Origin: Chlorobaculum sp. MV4-Y
GTDB lineage: Bacteria > Bacteroidota > Chlorobiia > Chlorobiales > Chlorobiaceae
NCBI RefSeq assembly: GCF_025244685.1
Contig: NZ_CP104202.1
Coordinates: 1,812,471-1,876,470, forward strand
Direction of reading: 5' to 3'
Length of the DNA stretch: 64,000 nt
Shown here: piece by piece, positions 27,980 through 37,856 of the stretch
Numbering within the stretch: the first letter of the stretch is position 1
How the letters are laid out: every line of letters starts with the position of its first letter
The notes under the pieces: model-generated
What the model was told of the DNA's origin: nothing
Databases searched by the model: none
The model's input: only the letters and a program-made list of their open reading frames with translations
Position numbers and translations under genes: made by a program

Positions 27980-28678
27980 ATGAGCAGCCCATCATTCAAC
28001 GTCGAAGAACACAAAAAGATGCTTCAGTCCTATTTCAATGGCCAGGGCTTCCAGCGCTGGGCATCGATTTACGGCGACGACAAGCTCTCCACCGTCCGCT
28101 CCACCGTGCGGCAGGGCCACGCGGTCATGATGGACAAGGCGTTTGAATGGCTCCAGAAAACCGGCCTGCCCAAAGGCTCTAAAATTCTCGATGCCGGATG
28201 CGGCACCGGCCTGTTCACCATCCGCCTCGCCAAGAGCGGCTACCGCGTCAAGGCAGCTGACATCGCCGAGCAGATGGTCAACAAAACCCGCGAGGATGCC
28301 GAAAAAGCTGGTGTAGCTGACAACGTCGAGTTTGAAGTAAATTCCATCGAGTCGGTGTCGGGTACGTTCGACGCCGTCGTCTGTTTTGACGTACTGATCC
28401 ACTACCCGGCGGAAGGATTCGCCCATGCATTCAGCAACCTGGCGGGCCTCACCAAAGGGCCGATCATCTTCACCTACGCCCCGTTCAACAACATCCTCGC
28501 CTTCCAGCACTGGATCGGTGGCTTCTTCCCGAAAAAAGAGCGCCGCACCACCATCCAGATGATCAAGGACAGGGAGATGCAGCGGGTGCTCGGCGAACTC
28601 GGTCTCAAGATTGTCAGCCAGCAGAAGATAAGCTTCGGCTTCTATCACACGATGCTGATGCATGTTGATCGTCGCTGA
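27980..28678 (+). CDS. bchM: Magnesium-protoporphyrin O-methyltransferase
   Basis: 232 residues. The SAM-binding motif [16 protein letters not shown] lies at about 69-84 and an acidic residue ends the second strand (AADIAEQM). The middle ([11 protein letters not shown]) and [18 protein letters not shown] near the C-terminus are typical of BchM/ChlM. It methylates the C13 propionate of Mg-protoporphyrin IX. It sits between bchH and bchE, in the exact order of the pathway. Green sulfur BchM is known to interact with the H-type subunits. Confidence 0.93.
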   Translation: MSSPSFNVEEHKKMLQSYFNGQGFQRWASIYGDDKLSTVRSTVRQGHAVMMDKAFEWLQKTGLPKGSKILDAGCGTGLFTIRLAKSGYRVKAADIAEQMVNKTREDAEKAGVADNVEFEVNSIESVSGTFDAVVCFDVLIHYPAEGFAHAFSNLAGLTKGPIIFTYAPFNNILAFQHWIGGFFPKKERRTTIQMIKDREMQRVLGELGLKIVSQQKISFGFYHTMLMHVDRR

Positions 28679-28689
28679 GCGAATTAAGA

Positions 28690-28716
28690 CCGTGCAAAGC
28701 CCGTTAAGGGGCACGG
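28690..28716 (+). other. Hairpin after bchM
   Basis: CCGTGC and GCACGG form a 6-bp stem around a 15-base loop, 11 bases past the bchM stop, without a T-run. It is followed by the palindrome GCTGAATTCAGC. It may be a weak processing or termination element. Confidence 0.3.
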
Positions 28717-28780
28717 ATGCTGAATTCAGCGCAGGAATTTTAGGGAATAAGTTGTAAATTAAAAGTTCAAGAAATTTTTT

Positions 28781-28794
28781 ACCGCGTGCGCGGT
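28781..28794. promoter_or_regulatory. Inverted repeat upstream of bchE, possible operator
   Basis: ACCGCG-TG-CGCGGT is a perfect 6-bp dyad, 78 bases before the bchE ATG, just after an AT-rich block that ends in six T. The position would suit an operator at a bchE promoter. No regulator can be named. Confidence 0.3.
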
Positions 28795-28871
28795 GTTGCA
28801 TGATAAGCGTGTAACGACATGCCGATACAACAGAAATCGTACACAACAACCTATCCGGAGGGTGGAAACAG

Positions 28872-30512
28872 ATGAAGATTCTGATGATTCAGCCGAATTA
28901 TCACTCAGGCGGCGCCGAAATTGCAGGCAACTGGACGCCAAGCTGGGTTGCCTACATCGGCGGAGCTTTGAAGCAGGCTGGCTTCAATCAGGTAAAATTT
29001 GTGGATGCAATGGCCGACGACTTGCCGGACGAGACCATTGAGGAGATCATCCGCAAAAACCAGCCGGATGTGGTAATGACCACCAATATCACCCCGTCGA
29101 TCTTCAAGGCGCAGGACATCATGAAGATCGCCAAGAAGGTCAACAAGAATATCCGCACCATCATGGGCGGCATTCACTCCACCTTCATGTACCCGCAAGT
29201 GCTCACCGAGGCGCCAGAGACCGATTACGTCGTTCGCGGCGAAGGTGAAGAGGTGACCGTCAACCTCATGAAGGCAATCGCGGCAGGCAACGACAAAGAG
29301 ACCCGTGGCGACATCACCGGTATCGCCTACATCGATGAAAAAGGTGAAGTGTTCGCCACGGCCGCCCACCCGGTCATCGAAGACCTCGATACGCTGTCGC
29401 CAGACTGGAGCCTCTACGACTGGGACAAGTACATCTACACCCCTCTGAACTGCCGTCTGGCCGTTCCGAACTTCGCCAGAGGCTGCCCCTTCACCTGCAC
29501 CTTCTGCTCGCAGTGGCAGTTCTGGCGCCGGTACCGCGCCCGTAGCCCGAAGAATTTCGTCGATGAGATCGAAATTCTGGTCAAGAAATACAACGTGGGC
29601 TTCTTCATCCTTGCCGACGAAGAGCCAACCATCAACAAGCAGAAGTTCGTTTCGCTCTGCCAGGAACTCATCGACCGCAAGCTCGACGTCACCTGGGGCA
29701 TCAACACCCGCGTGACCGACATCATGCGCGACGAAGACCTGCTGCCGTTCTACCGCAAGGCCGGTCTGGTTCACGTCTCGCTCGGCACCGAGGCTGCCAG
29801 CCAGATGAACCTGAACCGTTTCCGCAAGGAGACCACCATCGAGGAGAACAAGTACGCCATCAAGCTGCTCCAGAAGAACGGCATCGTGGCCGAAGCGCAG
29901 TTCGTGATGGGCCTCGAGCACGAAACCCCGGAGACCATCGAAGAGACCTACCAGCTTTGCAAGGACTGGGATCCGGACATGGCCAACTGGACGATCTACA
30001 CTCCGTGGCCCTTCTCCGACCTCTTCAAGGAGCTTGGCGACCGCGTCGAAGTGCGCGACTACTCGCGCTACAACTTCGTTTCGCCGATCATCAAGCCCGA
30101 CAACATGGAGCGCGAGGATGTGCTCAAGGGCGTGCTGAAATCGTACGGACGCTTCTATGCCCGCAAGACCTTCTTCAGCTACCCGTGGATCAAGGATCCG
30201 TATGTGCGCAAGTACATGCTCGGCTGCCTGAAGGCTTTCGCGCAGACCACGCTCACCAAGCGTTTCTACGACATCGACCGCGTCAAGACCAAGAACCGCA
30301 AGATCGAGATCGACCTTGGCTTCGACCAGTCGAGAATCCTGACGCAGGCCGAGGCGAAGAACCTGAAAGAGCTGAGGCCCGAAATGGTTGCCGACATGAG
30401 CTTCGGCCTCAAGGAAGCCGGCTATCAGCGCGAACACCAGGAGCACAACTGGGACGAGTTCGACGAATCAACGATCAAAGATCGTACATCCAGCACCGTC
30501 CGCAACTGCTGA
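28872..30512 (+). CDS. bchE: Anaerobic Mg-protoporphyrin monomethyl ester cyclase
   Basis: 546 residues. The N-terminal ~190 residues form a cobalamin-binding-type domain (MKILMIQPNYHSGGAE...). The radical-SAM cluster motif RGCPFTCTFCSQW places Cys at 205, 209 and 212 (CxxxCxxC). The C-terminal region (WDPDMANWTIYTPWPF) is typical of BchE. It forms the isocyclic ring without oxygen, using water as the oxygen source. A good GGAGGGTGG ribosome site is present. It follows bchH-bchM but has its own ~190-base leader, so it may have its own promoter. A terminator follows. Confidence 0.94.
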   Translation: MKILMIQPNYHSGGAEIAGNWTPSWVAYIGGALKQAGFNQVKFVDAMADDLPDETIEEIIRKNQPDVVMTTNITPSIFKAQDIMKIAKKVNKNIRTIMGGIHSTFMYPQVLTEAPETDYVVRGEGEEVTVNLMKAIAAGNDKETRGDITGIAYIDEKGEVFATAAHPVIEDLDTLSPDWSLYDWDKYIYTPLNCRLAVPNFARGCPFTCTFCSQWQFWRRYRARSPKNFVDEIEILVKKYNVGFFILADEEPTINKQKFVSLCQELIDRKLDVTWGINTRVTDIMRDEDLLPFYRKAGLVHVSLGTEAASQMNLNRFRKETTIEENKYAIKLLQKNGIVAEAQFVMGLEHETPETIEETYQLCKDWDPDMANWTIYTPWPFSDLFKELGDRVEVRDYSRYNFVSPIIKPDNMEREDVLKGVLKSYGRFYARKTFFSYPWIKDPYVRKYMLGCLKAFAQTTLTKRFYDIDRVKTKNRKIEIDLGFDQSRILTQAEAKNLKELRPEMVADMSFGLKEAGYQREHQEHNWDEFDESTIKDRTSSTVRNC

Positions 30513-30534
30513 TCGAAAGCGGCAACATCAACAA

Positions 30535-30564
30535 AAACCCTCCGAACTCCGGGGGGTTTTTTAT
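30535..30564 (+). terminator. Terminator after bchE
   Basis: AACCCTCCG pairs with CGGGGGGTT (one G-U) with a 4-base loop, followed by TTTTATTTTT. Confidence 0.85.
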
Positions 30565-30684
30565 TTTTCTGATTCTCCCCTCTCTCAATCATACCGGAAC
30601 GAACAGGCGACAGAAAGAAATTTCATAGTGGTAAGTGATATACTCAAGACCTTCACGACTTTTTTCAACAAACACTACCTGATC

Positions 30685-31644
30685 ATGAAAAAGCGACTAT
30701 TGGGAACGACGGATATGGAGATCACGCCGGTCGGGTTCGGCTGCTGGGCTATCGGCGGATCGAACTGGGCCTATGGATGGGGCTCCCAGAGCGACCGTGA
30801 TGCTGTAGAGGCGATTGAGAAAGCTGTGGAGCTTGGCATCAACTGGATCGACACGGCGGCGGTTTACGGTCTCGGACATGCCGAAGAGCTTGTCGGCAAA
30901 GCGTTGCGAGGCCTCGAAAAAAAGCCCTTCGTCTTCACCAAGTGCGGCCTTGTCTGGGACGACGCCCGCGCCATCAGCAACAACCTCAAGGCTGACTCGA
31001 TCCGCCGGGAGTGCGAGGCAAGTCTGCAACGCCTTGGAACCGACCACATCGATCTGTACCAGATTCACTGGCCGAATCCGGAGACGGAGATCGAGGATGC
31101 GTGGCAGGAGATGACGCAGCTTCAGGAGGAGGGGCTTGTGCGGCACATCGGCGTCTCGAATTTCAACGTCCCGCAGATGGAGCGAGCCGCCGCAATCGCC
31201 CCGATCGCTTCGCTGCAACCGCCCTACTCGATGCTGCGGCGAGCAATCGAAACTGAGATTCTGCCTTACTGCGAGCAGCACCAGATCGGCGTCATCGTCT
31301 ATTCGCCGATGCTTTCGGGAATGCTCACCGGCGCGATGACGCGCGAACGGGCACTGAACCTTCCGGCGGACGACTGGCGGCGCAACAACAAAGAGTTCCA
31401 GGAGCCACGCCTCTCCGCCAATCTCGAACTGGTCGAACTGCTGCGGCGCATCGGCAAGCGGCATGACGCCTCTCCGGGCGAGGTCGCCATCGCCTGGACG
31501 CTCCGCCATCCGGCGGTCACGGCGGCGATTGTCGGCGGGCGCACCGCGGCGCAGGTCGAGGGCACGGCAGGAGCCGCCAGCCTCGCGCTTTCGGAACGCG
31601 AGATCGTAGAAATTGAAGCCTTTCTCGCTTCCATGCCCACATAA
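30685..31644 (+). CDS. Aldo/keto reductase
   Basis: 319 residues from the ATG at 30685 (MKKRLLGTTDMEITPVGFG). The frame reaches back to 30628, but family members begin here. The catalytic tetrad is visible: Asp in NWIDTAAVYG, Tyr in the same segment, Lys in FVFTKCGL and His in YQIHWPNP. It reduces an aldehyde or ketone with NADPH; the substrate is unknown. It precedes the cyclopropane synthase gene by 40 bases in the same direction. Confidence 0.9.
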   Translation: MKKRLLGTTDMEITPVGFGCWAIGGSNWAYGWGSQSDRDAVEAIEKAVELGINWIDTAAVYGLGHAEELVGKALRGLEKKPFVFTKCGLVWDDARAISNNLKADSIRRECEASLQRLGTDHIDLYQIHWPNPETEIEDAWQEMTQLQEEGLVRHIGVSNFNVPQMERAAAIAPIASLQPPYSMLRRAIETEILPYCEQHQIGVIVYSPMLSGMLTGAMTRERALNLPADDWRRNNKEFQEPRLSANLELVELLRRIGKRHDASPGEVAIAWTLRHPAVTAAIVGGRTAAQVEGTAGAASLALSEREIVEIEAFLASMPT

Positions 31645-31684
31645 ACGCACAAAAAACAGCTACGCCAACCTCACAGGAGAAGCT

Positions 31685-32827
31685 ATGAGTGGCATTTACG
31701 AAAGCAAACTGCGAGCGCTGCTCGAATCGGCGGGCATCGCCGTCGGGGGCAGGAATCCGTGGGACATCACCGTCCACAACCCCCGCTTCTACAAGCGCGT
31801 CGTCACCGAGTCGCATCTTGGCATCGGCGAATCGTACATGGACGGCTGGTGGGATTGCCCGGCGCTCGACCAGTTCTTCTACCGCATTCTTCGCTCACGG
31901 CTCGACACGAAGGTTTCGCAAGCAAGCCGCGCCCTCGGCAACATCCTCGGCGTTCTGGTCAACCTGCAAAAACCCTCGCGCGCCTTCACCGTCGGCGAAG
32001 TGCACTACAACGTGGGCAACGATCTGTACGAGGCGATGCTCGACAAGCGTATGCTCTACAGTTGCGGCTACTGGAAAGAGGCCCGCGACCTCGACGAAGC
32101 GCAGGAGAACAAGCTTCGCCTCATCTTCAACAAGCTCGACCTCGCGCCCGGCATGCGGGTGCTCGATATCGGCTGCGGCTGGGGCGGCGCGGCGCGCTTC
32201 GCGGCGGAGCACTACGGCGTGAGCGTCACCGGCGTCACGGTTTCGAGCGAGCAGAAGAAGATGGCCGACGAGCTACGAAACAACCTCCCGGTCGAGGTGC
32301 GGCTCGTCGATTACCGCCAGCTCGACGGCAGCTTCGACCGGATTTACTCCATCGGCATGTTCGAGCATGTCGGCGTAAAAAACTACCGGCGCTTTTTCGA
32401 GATCACCCGCAACTGCCTCAAGCCTGACGGCCTGTTCCTCCTGCACACCATCGGCAGCAAGCGCTCCTCGACCCACACCGACAAGTGGACGCACAAGTAC
32501 ATCTTTCCCAACTCCATGCTCCCGTCGGCCCGGCAGATCACCACCGCCGCCGAGGGGCAGCATCTCATCGAAGACTGGCACGCCTTCGGCAACGACTATG
32601 ACCACACCCTCATGGCCTGGCACCGGAACTTCGAAGAGCACTGGCCACGTCTTCGCCACGCTTACGACGAACGATTCTACCGCATGTGGCGCTACTACCT
32701 GCTCAGCGCCGCCGGATCGTTCCGCGCCCGAAACGTCCAGCTCTGGCAAATCCTCTTTTCCAACAACGGGATCACGGGCGATTATTACGTGCCGAGAGAG
32801 CACAAAAAAGTCTTGGTGAAAAACTGA
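31685..32827 (+). CDS. cfa: Cyclopropane-fatty-acyl-phospholipid synthase
   Basis: 380 residues from the ATG at 31685, which has an AGGAGA ribosome site 6 bases before it. VLDIGCGWGGAARFAAEHYG (about 159-178) binds SAM. YNVGNDLYEAMLDKRMLYSCG and SIGMFEHVGVKNY are strong CFA-synthase signatures. It converts cis double bonds in membrane phospholipid chains to cyclopropanes, a stress adaptation. Related mycolic-acid-type methyltransferases share the fold. It is convergent with hsp20. Confidence 0.93.
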   Translation: MSGIYESKLRALLESAGIAVGGRNPWDITVHNPRFYKRVVTESHLGIGESYMDGWWDCPALDQFFYRILRSRLDTKVSQASRALGNILGVLVNLQKPSRAFTVGEVHYNVGNDLYEAMLDKRMLYSCGYWKEARDLDEAQENKLRLIFNKLDLAPGMRVLDIGCGWGGAARFAAEHYGVSVTGVTVSSEQKKMADELRNNLPVEVRLVDYRQLDGSFDRIYSIGMFEHVGVKNYRRFFEITRNCLKPDGLFLLHTIGSKRSSTHTDKWTHKYIFPNSMLPSARQITTAAEGQHLIEDWHAFGNDYDHTLMAWHRNFEEHWPRLRHAYDERFYRMWRYYLLSAAGSFRARNVQLWQILFSNNGITGDYYVPREHKKVLVKN

Positions 32828-32860
32828 CGGACACGAGCAAATAGCCATCGTCTGGCCATA

Positions 32861-32887
32861 AAAAAACCCCGCATCGAAGACGCGAGG
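32861..32887 (-). terminator. Terminator after hsp20
   Basis: On the minus strand CCTCGCGTC pairs with GATGCGGGG (two G-U pairs) across a TTC loop and runs into seven T. Confidence 0.8.
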
Positions 32888-32914
32888 CTGGGAAGAAATC
32901 TGATTTCTGGTGGA

Positions 32915-33343
32915 TCAACTGACGGCGATCTCTTTACTCTTTTTCTCTTCCGGCTCCTTTTTCGGGACGACGATCTTGAGTACGCCATTGTCGTAGTTGG
33001 CCGTAATGTTGTCGGCATCCACGTTATCGCCGATGGTGAAGCTTCTCGACAGGCTTCCCCATGAGCGTTCGACGCGGTGGTAGTTCTTCTTTTTCTCCTC
33101 CTCTTCCTGAGTGCGTTCAGCACAGATACTGATGACGTCATCCGCCATCGTCACCTTCACATCCTCCTTCTTCACACCCGGAATATCGGCTGAGATATAG
33201 ATAGCCTTTTCATCTTCACTGATATCCACCTTGAAGGTCGGGGCGATCATCGAGCCCATCGAACTGATGAACGGCGTCATCTTTTCGTTGAACACATCTT
33301 CAAACATCTTCAGGGGGTCCCTTCCATAAAGCTTCAGGTTCAT
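32915..33343 (-). CDS. Small heat-shock protein, Hsp20 family
   Basis: 142 residues. An alpha-crystallin domain spans about 40-135: FKVDISEDEKAIYISADIPG, VKKEDVKV, SRSFTIGDNVD, and the conserved GVLKIVVPKKE near the end, with a short charged tail. It acts as an ATP-independent holdase in the cytoplasm. The gene is divergent from the cas operon across about 300 bases and has its own terminator. No CIRCE element was seen upstream. Confidence 0.93.
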   Translation of the reverse strand: MNLKLYGRDPLKMFEDVFNEKMTPFISSMGSMIAPTFKVDISEDEKAIYISADIPGVKKEDVKVTMADDVISICAERTQEEEEKKKNYHRVERSWGSLSRSFTIGDNVDADNITANYDNGVLKIVVPKKEPEEKKSKEIAVS

Positions 33344-33641
33344 GGTTCAGCTCCGTTTATCGGTTCATAAAAATGTTTGACAACTACAAGTGAATACGTC
33401 TCATGTAAACACATTTCCACCCGCAAAAATTCCTTTCCACCTCTTCGAGGAACCACTTCAAAATGATGTGACCAATCCGGAGCGAAAATGAAATCTCACC
33501 TTTTTGCCTTGCGTGTATTTTTTTCGCACAGGAGAATTCATATTTCGGAGAACCGATTTTTTACATTCAATTTATCACCCCAACCCACACACGCCAGCAG
33601 TTCCGGCTCATTGTGGCCCAGTTGACCGTTTCGTGTTTTGC
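33344..33641. other. Divergent region between hsp20 and cas3
   Basis: 298 bases of AT-richer sequence that should carry the promoters of both hsp20 and the cas operon. TTGACA occurs at about 33377-33382, but no well-spaced -10 follows. No gene or RNA is evident. Confidence 0.4.
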
Positions 33642-36259
33642 ATGAAAACGCCGTTCAAACCTCACGACCTGACCGCCATGCGATACCCCAAATCCAACAG
33701 AAAGCCGGAGGCTCCGGCTGAACATCCGCCACTGCCGCTCGAAAGCTGCCTGGCCAAATCGCGAAAAATGGATGCCCTGCGCTCCATTGCCGGGCGAACG
33801 GTGTTCGACCACTGCCGCATCGCGGGCGAAGTGGCGCGGGAGCTGATCGCCCGCTCGCCCACCTTTCTGCGCGAGCCGTTCTTCCCCAGCGGCTCCGCGC
33901 TCGTCGCCGCCTGCCACGACCTCGGCAAAGTCTGCCCAACCTTCCAGCAAAAAATCCACTCGGCGATTGAAAACCCCGATCCCGCAATTCTCGCCGTACT
34001 GCGCGGCGCAGATCCGTCGCTCGAAAGCCAATGGGACGGACACGCGGGCGTGAGTCAGTGCGCTCTCGAAGCGCTGAAAGCAGGCAAAGCCGTCGCCGCG
34101 ATTGCCGGGTGCCACCACGGCTACGCGCCGAACATCGGCGGACGAGCCGCCGATGCGGAGCAGTTCGGCGGCCCGGCGTGGCAAGACCTGCGGGCGCGGC
34201 TTTTGGCGTTGCTCATGGAGGCGACGGGCGAGCGGTTCCCAGAAATCCGCGATCCGCTGCACGCCCGCGTGCTGGCCGGGCTGACCTCCGTGGCGGACTG
34301 GATCAGCTCCGGCGCGGCCTTCGACGACCCCGGCGAGCCGTGGCAGGAGCGCGTCGCCGCCGCCGTCGATACCGCCGGATTCACGCCGCCGCGCCTCGCG
34401 CCGGGGCTGTCGTTCCGGGAGATTTTCGACTTCGAGGCGCGCCCAATCCAGCGCAGCCTGATCGAGGCGGCCTGTTGCCCCGGCGTCTATATCCTCGAAG
34501 CGCCGATGGGCATCGGCAAAACCGAAGCCGCGCTCTACGCCGCCTATGCCCTCGTTTCGGCTGGAGCGGCACGCGGCATCTACTTCGCCTTGCCGACGCA
34601 ACTGACCTCCAACCGCATCCACGAGCGGGTCGAGCGCTTCCTCGAACGGGTGCTCGAACCGGACTCTCCCCACCGGGCCGCGCTGCTCCTGCACGGCAAC
34701 GCCTGGTTGCGGGAGTTCGACCTCGGCGCAGACGCCGCTCCCGGCTGCTCGTGGTTCAGCTCCGCCAAGCGCGGGCTGCTCGCCCCCTTCGCCGTCGGCA
34801 CCGTCGATCAGGCGCTGATGGCCTCGATGAATGTCAAGCACGGCTTCGTGCGCGCCTTCGGCATCGCGGGCAAGGTGGTCATTCTCGACGAAGTCCACAG
34901 CTACGACGCCTACACCGGCACGATTCTCGACCGGCTGGTCGAGGAGTTGCGAAAGCTGCGTTGCACGGTCATCATCCTCAGCGCCACGCTCACCGGCGAG
35001 CGCCGGAGCGCCTTGCTCGGCGCGGCCCGAAGCGCGGAGGCGGCCTACCCGCTCATCACCGCCTTGCCCGCCGATGCGCCGGAGCCGCTGGAGGTCGCGC
35101 CGGAGACGCCCGCCGGAAACCGCGTCGCCATCCGCCAGACACTCGACTGCGAGGAGGCGCTCGGCGAAGCGCTCGACCGTGCGGATTCCGGCCAGCAGGT
35201 GCTCTGGATCGAAAACACCGTCAGCGAAGCGCAGGAGGCGTTAAAACGTCTCGCCGACCGCTGTGCGAGCATGGGAATCGAGTGCGGCCTGCTTCACTCT
35301 CGCTTCATCCACCGCGACCGCGAGGCGCTCGAAAAAATCTGGGTGACGCGCTACGGCGCTGATGGCGCGCAAGCGCGGCGCGAGCGGGGGCGGGTTCTCG
35401 TCGGCACGCAGGTGCTGGAGCAGTCCTCGACATCGACGCCGACTTCCTCGTCACGCGCCTCTGCCCCACCGACATGCTCTTGCAGCGCATCGGGCGCTTG
35501 TGGCGGCACAGCTTCCACCAGCGCCCCGCCGGAGCAAGGTGCGAGGCGTGGATCGTCAGCGCGGAATTTGAGGCCGCCGAGCAGAATCCCGGCGAAGCGT
35601 TCGGCAACAGCGCGAAGGTCTATAGCCCCTACGTGCTCTTGCGCACGCTTCAGGCGTGGAGCGGCGTCCAGACGCTTTCGCTGCCGGGCGACATTCGCGG
35701 CCTGCTCGAACGCACCTACGAAGCGAAGCCGGAGAGCGAGGCGATGGCAAAGCACAAAGCCGACCTCCAGCGGCGAAAGGAGATACTCGAAAACTTTGCG
35801 CTACAGAGCGTCTCGTTGGACCTCCTCGAAAAGCCCGACACCAATGTTGCCACCCGCTACAGCGACATCGACAGCGTCGAGCTGCTCCTGCTGCAATCGG
35901 TCAGCCACAACCATGCGGCGGGCGAAACCACGGCGACGCTGCTCGACGGCGAAAAGCTGACCCTGCCACACGAATTCGCCGCTGGGCGAAAACGGGAGCA
36001 GCGCCAGCTCGCCGCCCGGCTCGCCACGCAAACGCTTCAGGTGGCCGATTACTCCGCTCCCGCCGACCCCGGACGCAAAGCGCTCTCGTGGCTCAAGCCC
36101 TACTTCTACCTCGGCGACCCGTCGAAGAGCGAAAGCCTGTTGCGCGTCGCCATCGTGGGCGAGGACGGCCAACTGAAGCTGCCCGGCGGCGGCGCGGCGT
36201 CCGGCGAATACGAACTGAGTTACAACCCCCGTTTGGGCTACCAGTACAAAAAACGATAA
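33642..36259 (+). pseudogene. cas3: CRISPR-associated helicase/nuclease Cas3, type I-E, frameshifted
   Basis: Cas3 degrades DNA that Cascade has marked. The HD nuclease is at the N-terminus (His57; CHDLGK with His92-Asp93). The helicase has Walker A PMGIGKT (~288-294), DEVH (416-419) and SATLTGE. After VLVGTQVLEQS (about residue 595, near 35426) the frame breaks. Adding one C restores LDIDADFLVTRLCPTDML and motif VI QRIGRLWRH, which continue in another frame to 36259. The repaired protein would have 872 residues, a normal length. As read, the product would lose motif VI and the C-terminal domain. This is a one-base deletion, real or a sequence error. The start at 33642 is the best of several ATGs. 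Confidence 0.9.
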
Positions 36260-36276
36260 CCCCCATCAACACAGCC

Positions 36277-37842
36277 ATGCAAAACCGCTTCAACCTGATC
36301 GACGAGCCGTGGATTCCGGCCGTCGGCAAAGGATTCACGAGCCTCGGCGACATTTTCAGCGATCCCGATATTCCCGCGCTCGGCGGCAACCCCGTGCAGA
36401 AAATCGCCCTCACCAAGCTCCTGCTCGCCATCGGCCAGGCCGCCTGCACACCGGAAACCACGGAGGAACTCGAACAGCTCGACGCCGAAACCTTCCGCAC
36501 CGCCTGCCGCGCCTATCTCGAAAAGTGGCGCGAGAGCTTCTGGCTCTTCGGCGAAAAGCCGTTTTTGCAGATGCCTGCCGTCCGGAGGCTGATCGAGGAG
36601 CGCAAACAGACCGAGCTGAAAGCCGCACCCGCCGCTCCGGCGAAGAAAAAAGAGGCCGCTGAAAAACTGGCCGAAGAGAACGCCTTGCCCCGCCCAATCG
36701 GCACAGGCTTCTACCCCGACCTGCCAGCGGAGAACAACACGATTCTGAGCCAGTTCCAGATGCTCGAAACCACCGATCCCGCCGAAATGGCGCTCTTCAT
36801 CGTCACGCTGATGAACTTCGCCTTTGGCGGCAAGCGGATCGAAAAGAACCTCGCGCCGCTCAGCCACGGCTTCACGGGTAAATCAATCTCGGCAAAATCG
36901 GGGCCAAGTATCGGAAACTACGCCGGATACCTGCACTCGTTCCTCACCGGCCCAACGCTGACGGACACCGTGCTGCTTAACCTGCTGTCGCGGGAGCAGA
37001 TCAGCACCAACCCGTACTGGAAATCGGGTCTCGGCTCGCCGCCGTGGGAGCGGATGCCGGAGGGGGAAGATTGCCCCGCCGCCAACCATCTGAAGAATTC
37101 TTACATGGCGACCCTGCTCTCGCTTTCGCGCTTCGTGCTGCTCGACGGCGAGGGCGTCTATTACGTCGAGGGACTGCAATATCCAAGCCATAAAGAGGGG
37201 TGGCGCGAACCGAGCATGACGATCAACGATCAGGAAAAGCAGCCGAAAGTGCTTTGGGTCGATCCCGATAAACGCCCGTGGCGCGAACTGCCGTCGATGC
37301 TCGCCTTCCTCGAAAGCGGCGAAAACAAGGGATTCGAGTGCCAGTTCATCAAGTACGGACTCGAACGGGCAAAGCAGCGTCACCAGCAGATCGGCATCTG
37401 GTCTGGCGGACTTCGCGTCAGCGCGAACTCAGGCGACCAGTCGGTTAAACAGGACAACGATTTCGTCGAATCCCTCTTCCTGTTCAACTCCGAGGCGATC
37501 GATAAAAACTGGTACGACCGGTTCAGGCAGGAGATGGCGTCGCTCGACCAGCTTTCCAAAAGAGTCTATGCGGCGACAAGGAGCTATTTCGCCAAACAGA
37601 ACATGGACGGCGGCGACCTGGCCTCGAACGCTTCGGGCCTCTTCTGGCAGCTCTGCGAGCGGCGCTTTCAGGAGCTGGTCGATGCCTGCTATGAGCCAGA
37701 CAAACTTCCCGCCATCCTCAAAGCGATTGACTCGCTCGCCTTGCAGTCGTACGACGCTTTCTGCCCGAAGGAGACGGCGCGGCAGATCGATGCGTGGGCG
37801 GAGTGCCGCCCGAACCTTTCGAAGCATTTCATCAACAACTGA
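36277..37842 (+). CDS. cas8e: Cascade large subunit Cas8e (Cse1/CasA)
   Basis: 521 residues from the ATG at 36277, 17 bases after the cas3 stop; the frame is open far upstream, but only because it overlaps cas3. It opens with FNLIDEPWIPAVGK, the usual Cse1 start, and contains FGEKPFLQMP and the GLGSPPWERMP region. Cse1 recognises the PAM and the non-target strand and recruits Cas3. A Lys/Ala-rich insertion (about 105-130) is a likely loop. It is translated just ahead of cse2. Confidence 0.93.
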   Translation: MQNRFNLIDEPWIPAVGKGFTSLGDIFSDPDIPALGGNPVQKIALTKLLLAIGQAACTPETTEELEQLDAETFRTACRAYLEKWRESFWLFGEKPFLQMPAVRRLIEERKQTELKAAPAAPAKKKEAAEKLAEENALPRPIGTGFYPDLPAENNTILSQFQMLETTDPAEMALFIVTLMNFAFGGKRIEKNLAPLSHGFTGKSISAKSGPSIGNYAGYLHSFLTGPTLTDTVLLNLLSREQISTNPYWKSGLGSPPWERMPEGEDCPAANHLKNSYMATLLSLSRFVLLDGEGVYYVEGLQYPSHKEGWREPSMTINDQEKQPKVLWVDPDKRPWRELPSMLAFLESGENKGFECQFIKYGLERAKQRHQQIGIWSGGLRVSANSGDQSVKQDNDFVESLFLFNSEAIDKNWYDRFRQEMASLDQLSKRVYAATRSYFAKQNMDGGDLASNASGLFWQLCERRFQELVDACYEPDKLPAILKAIDSLALQSYDAFCPKETARQIDAWAECRPNLSKHFINN

Positions 37843-37856
37843 CAAAACCAATAACT

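Noticed and set aside
28905-30446. 513-codon open frame antisense to bchE
   Set aside because: Shadow of bchE; no family pattern, and the sense frame has the full radical-SAM signature.
34031-35362. 443-codon Arg/Pro-rich frame inside cas3
   Set aside because: The extreme Arg content is typical of an off-frame reading of GC-rich coding DNA; the true frame has HD and helicase motifs.
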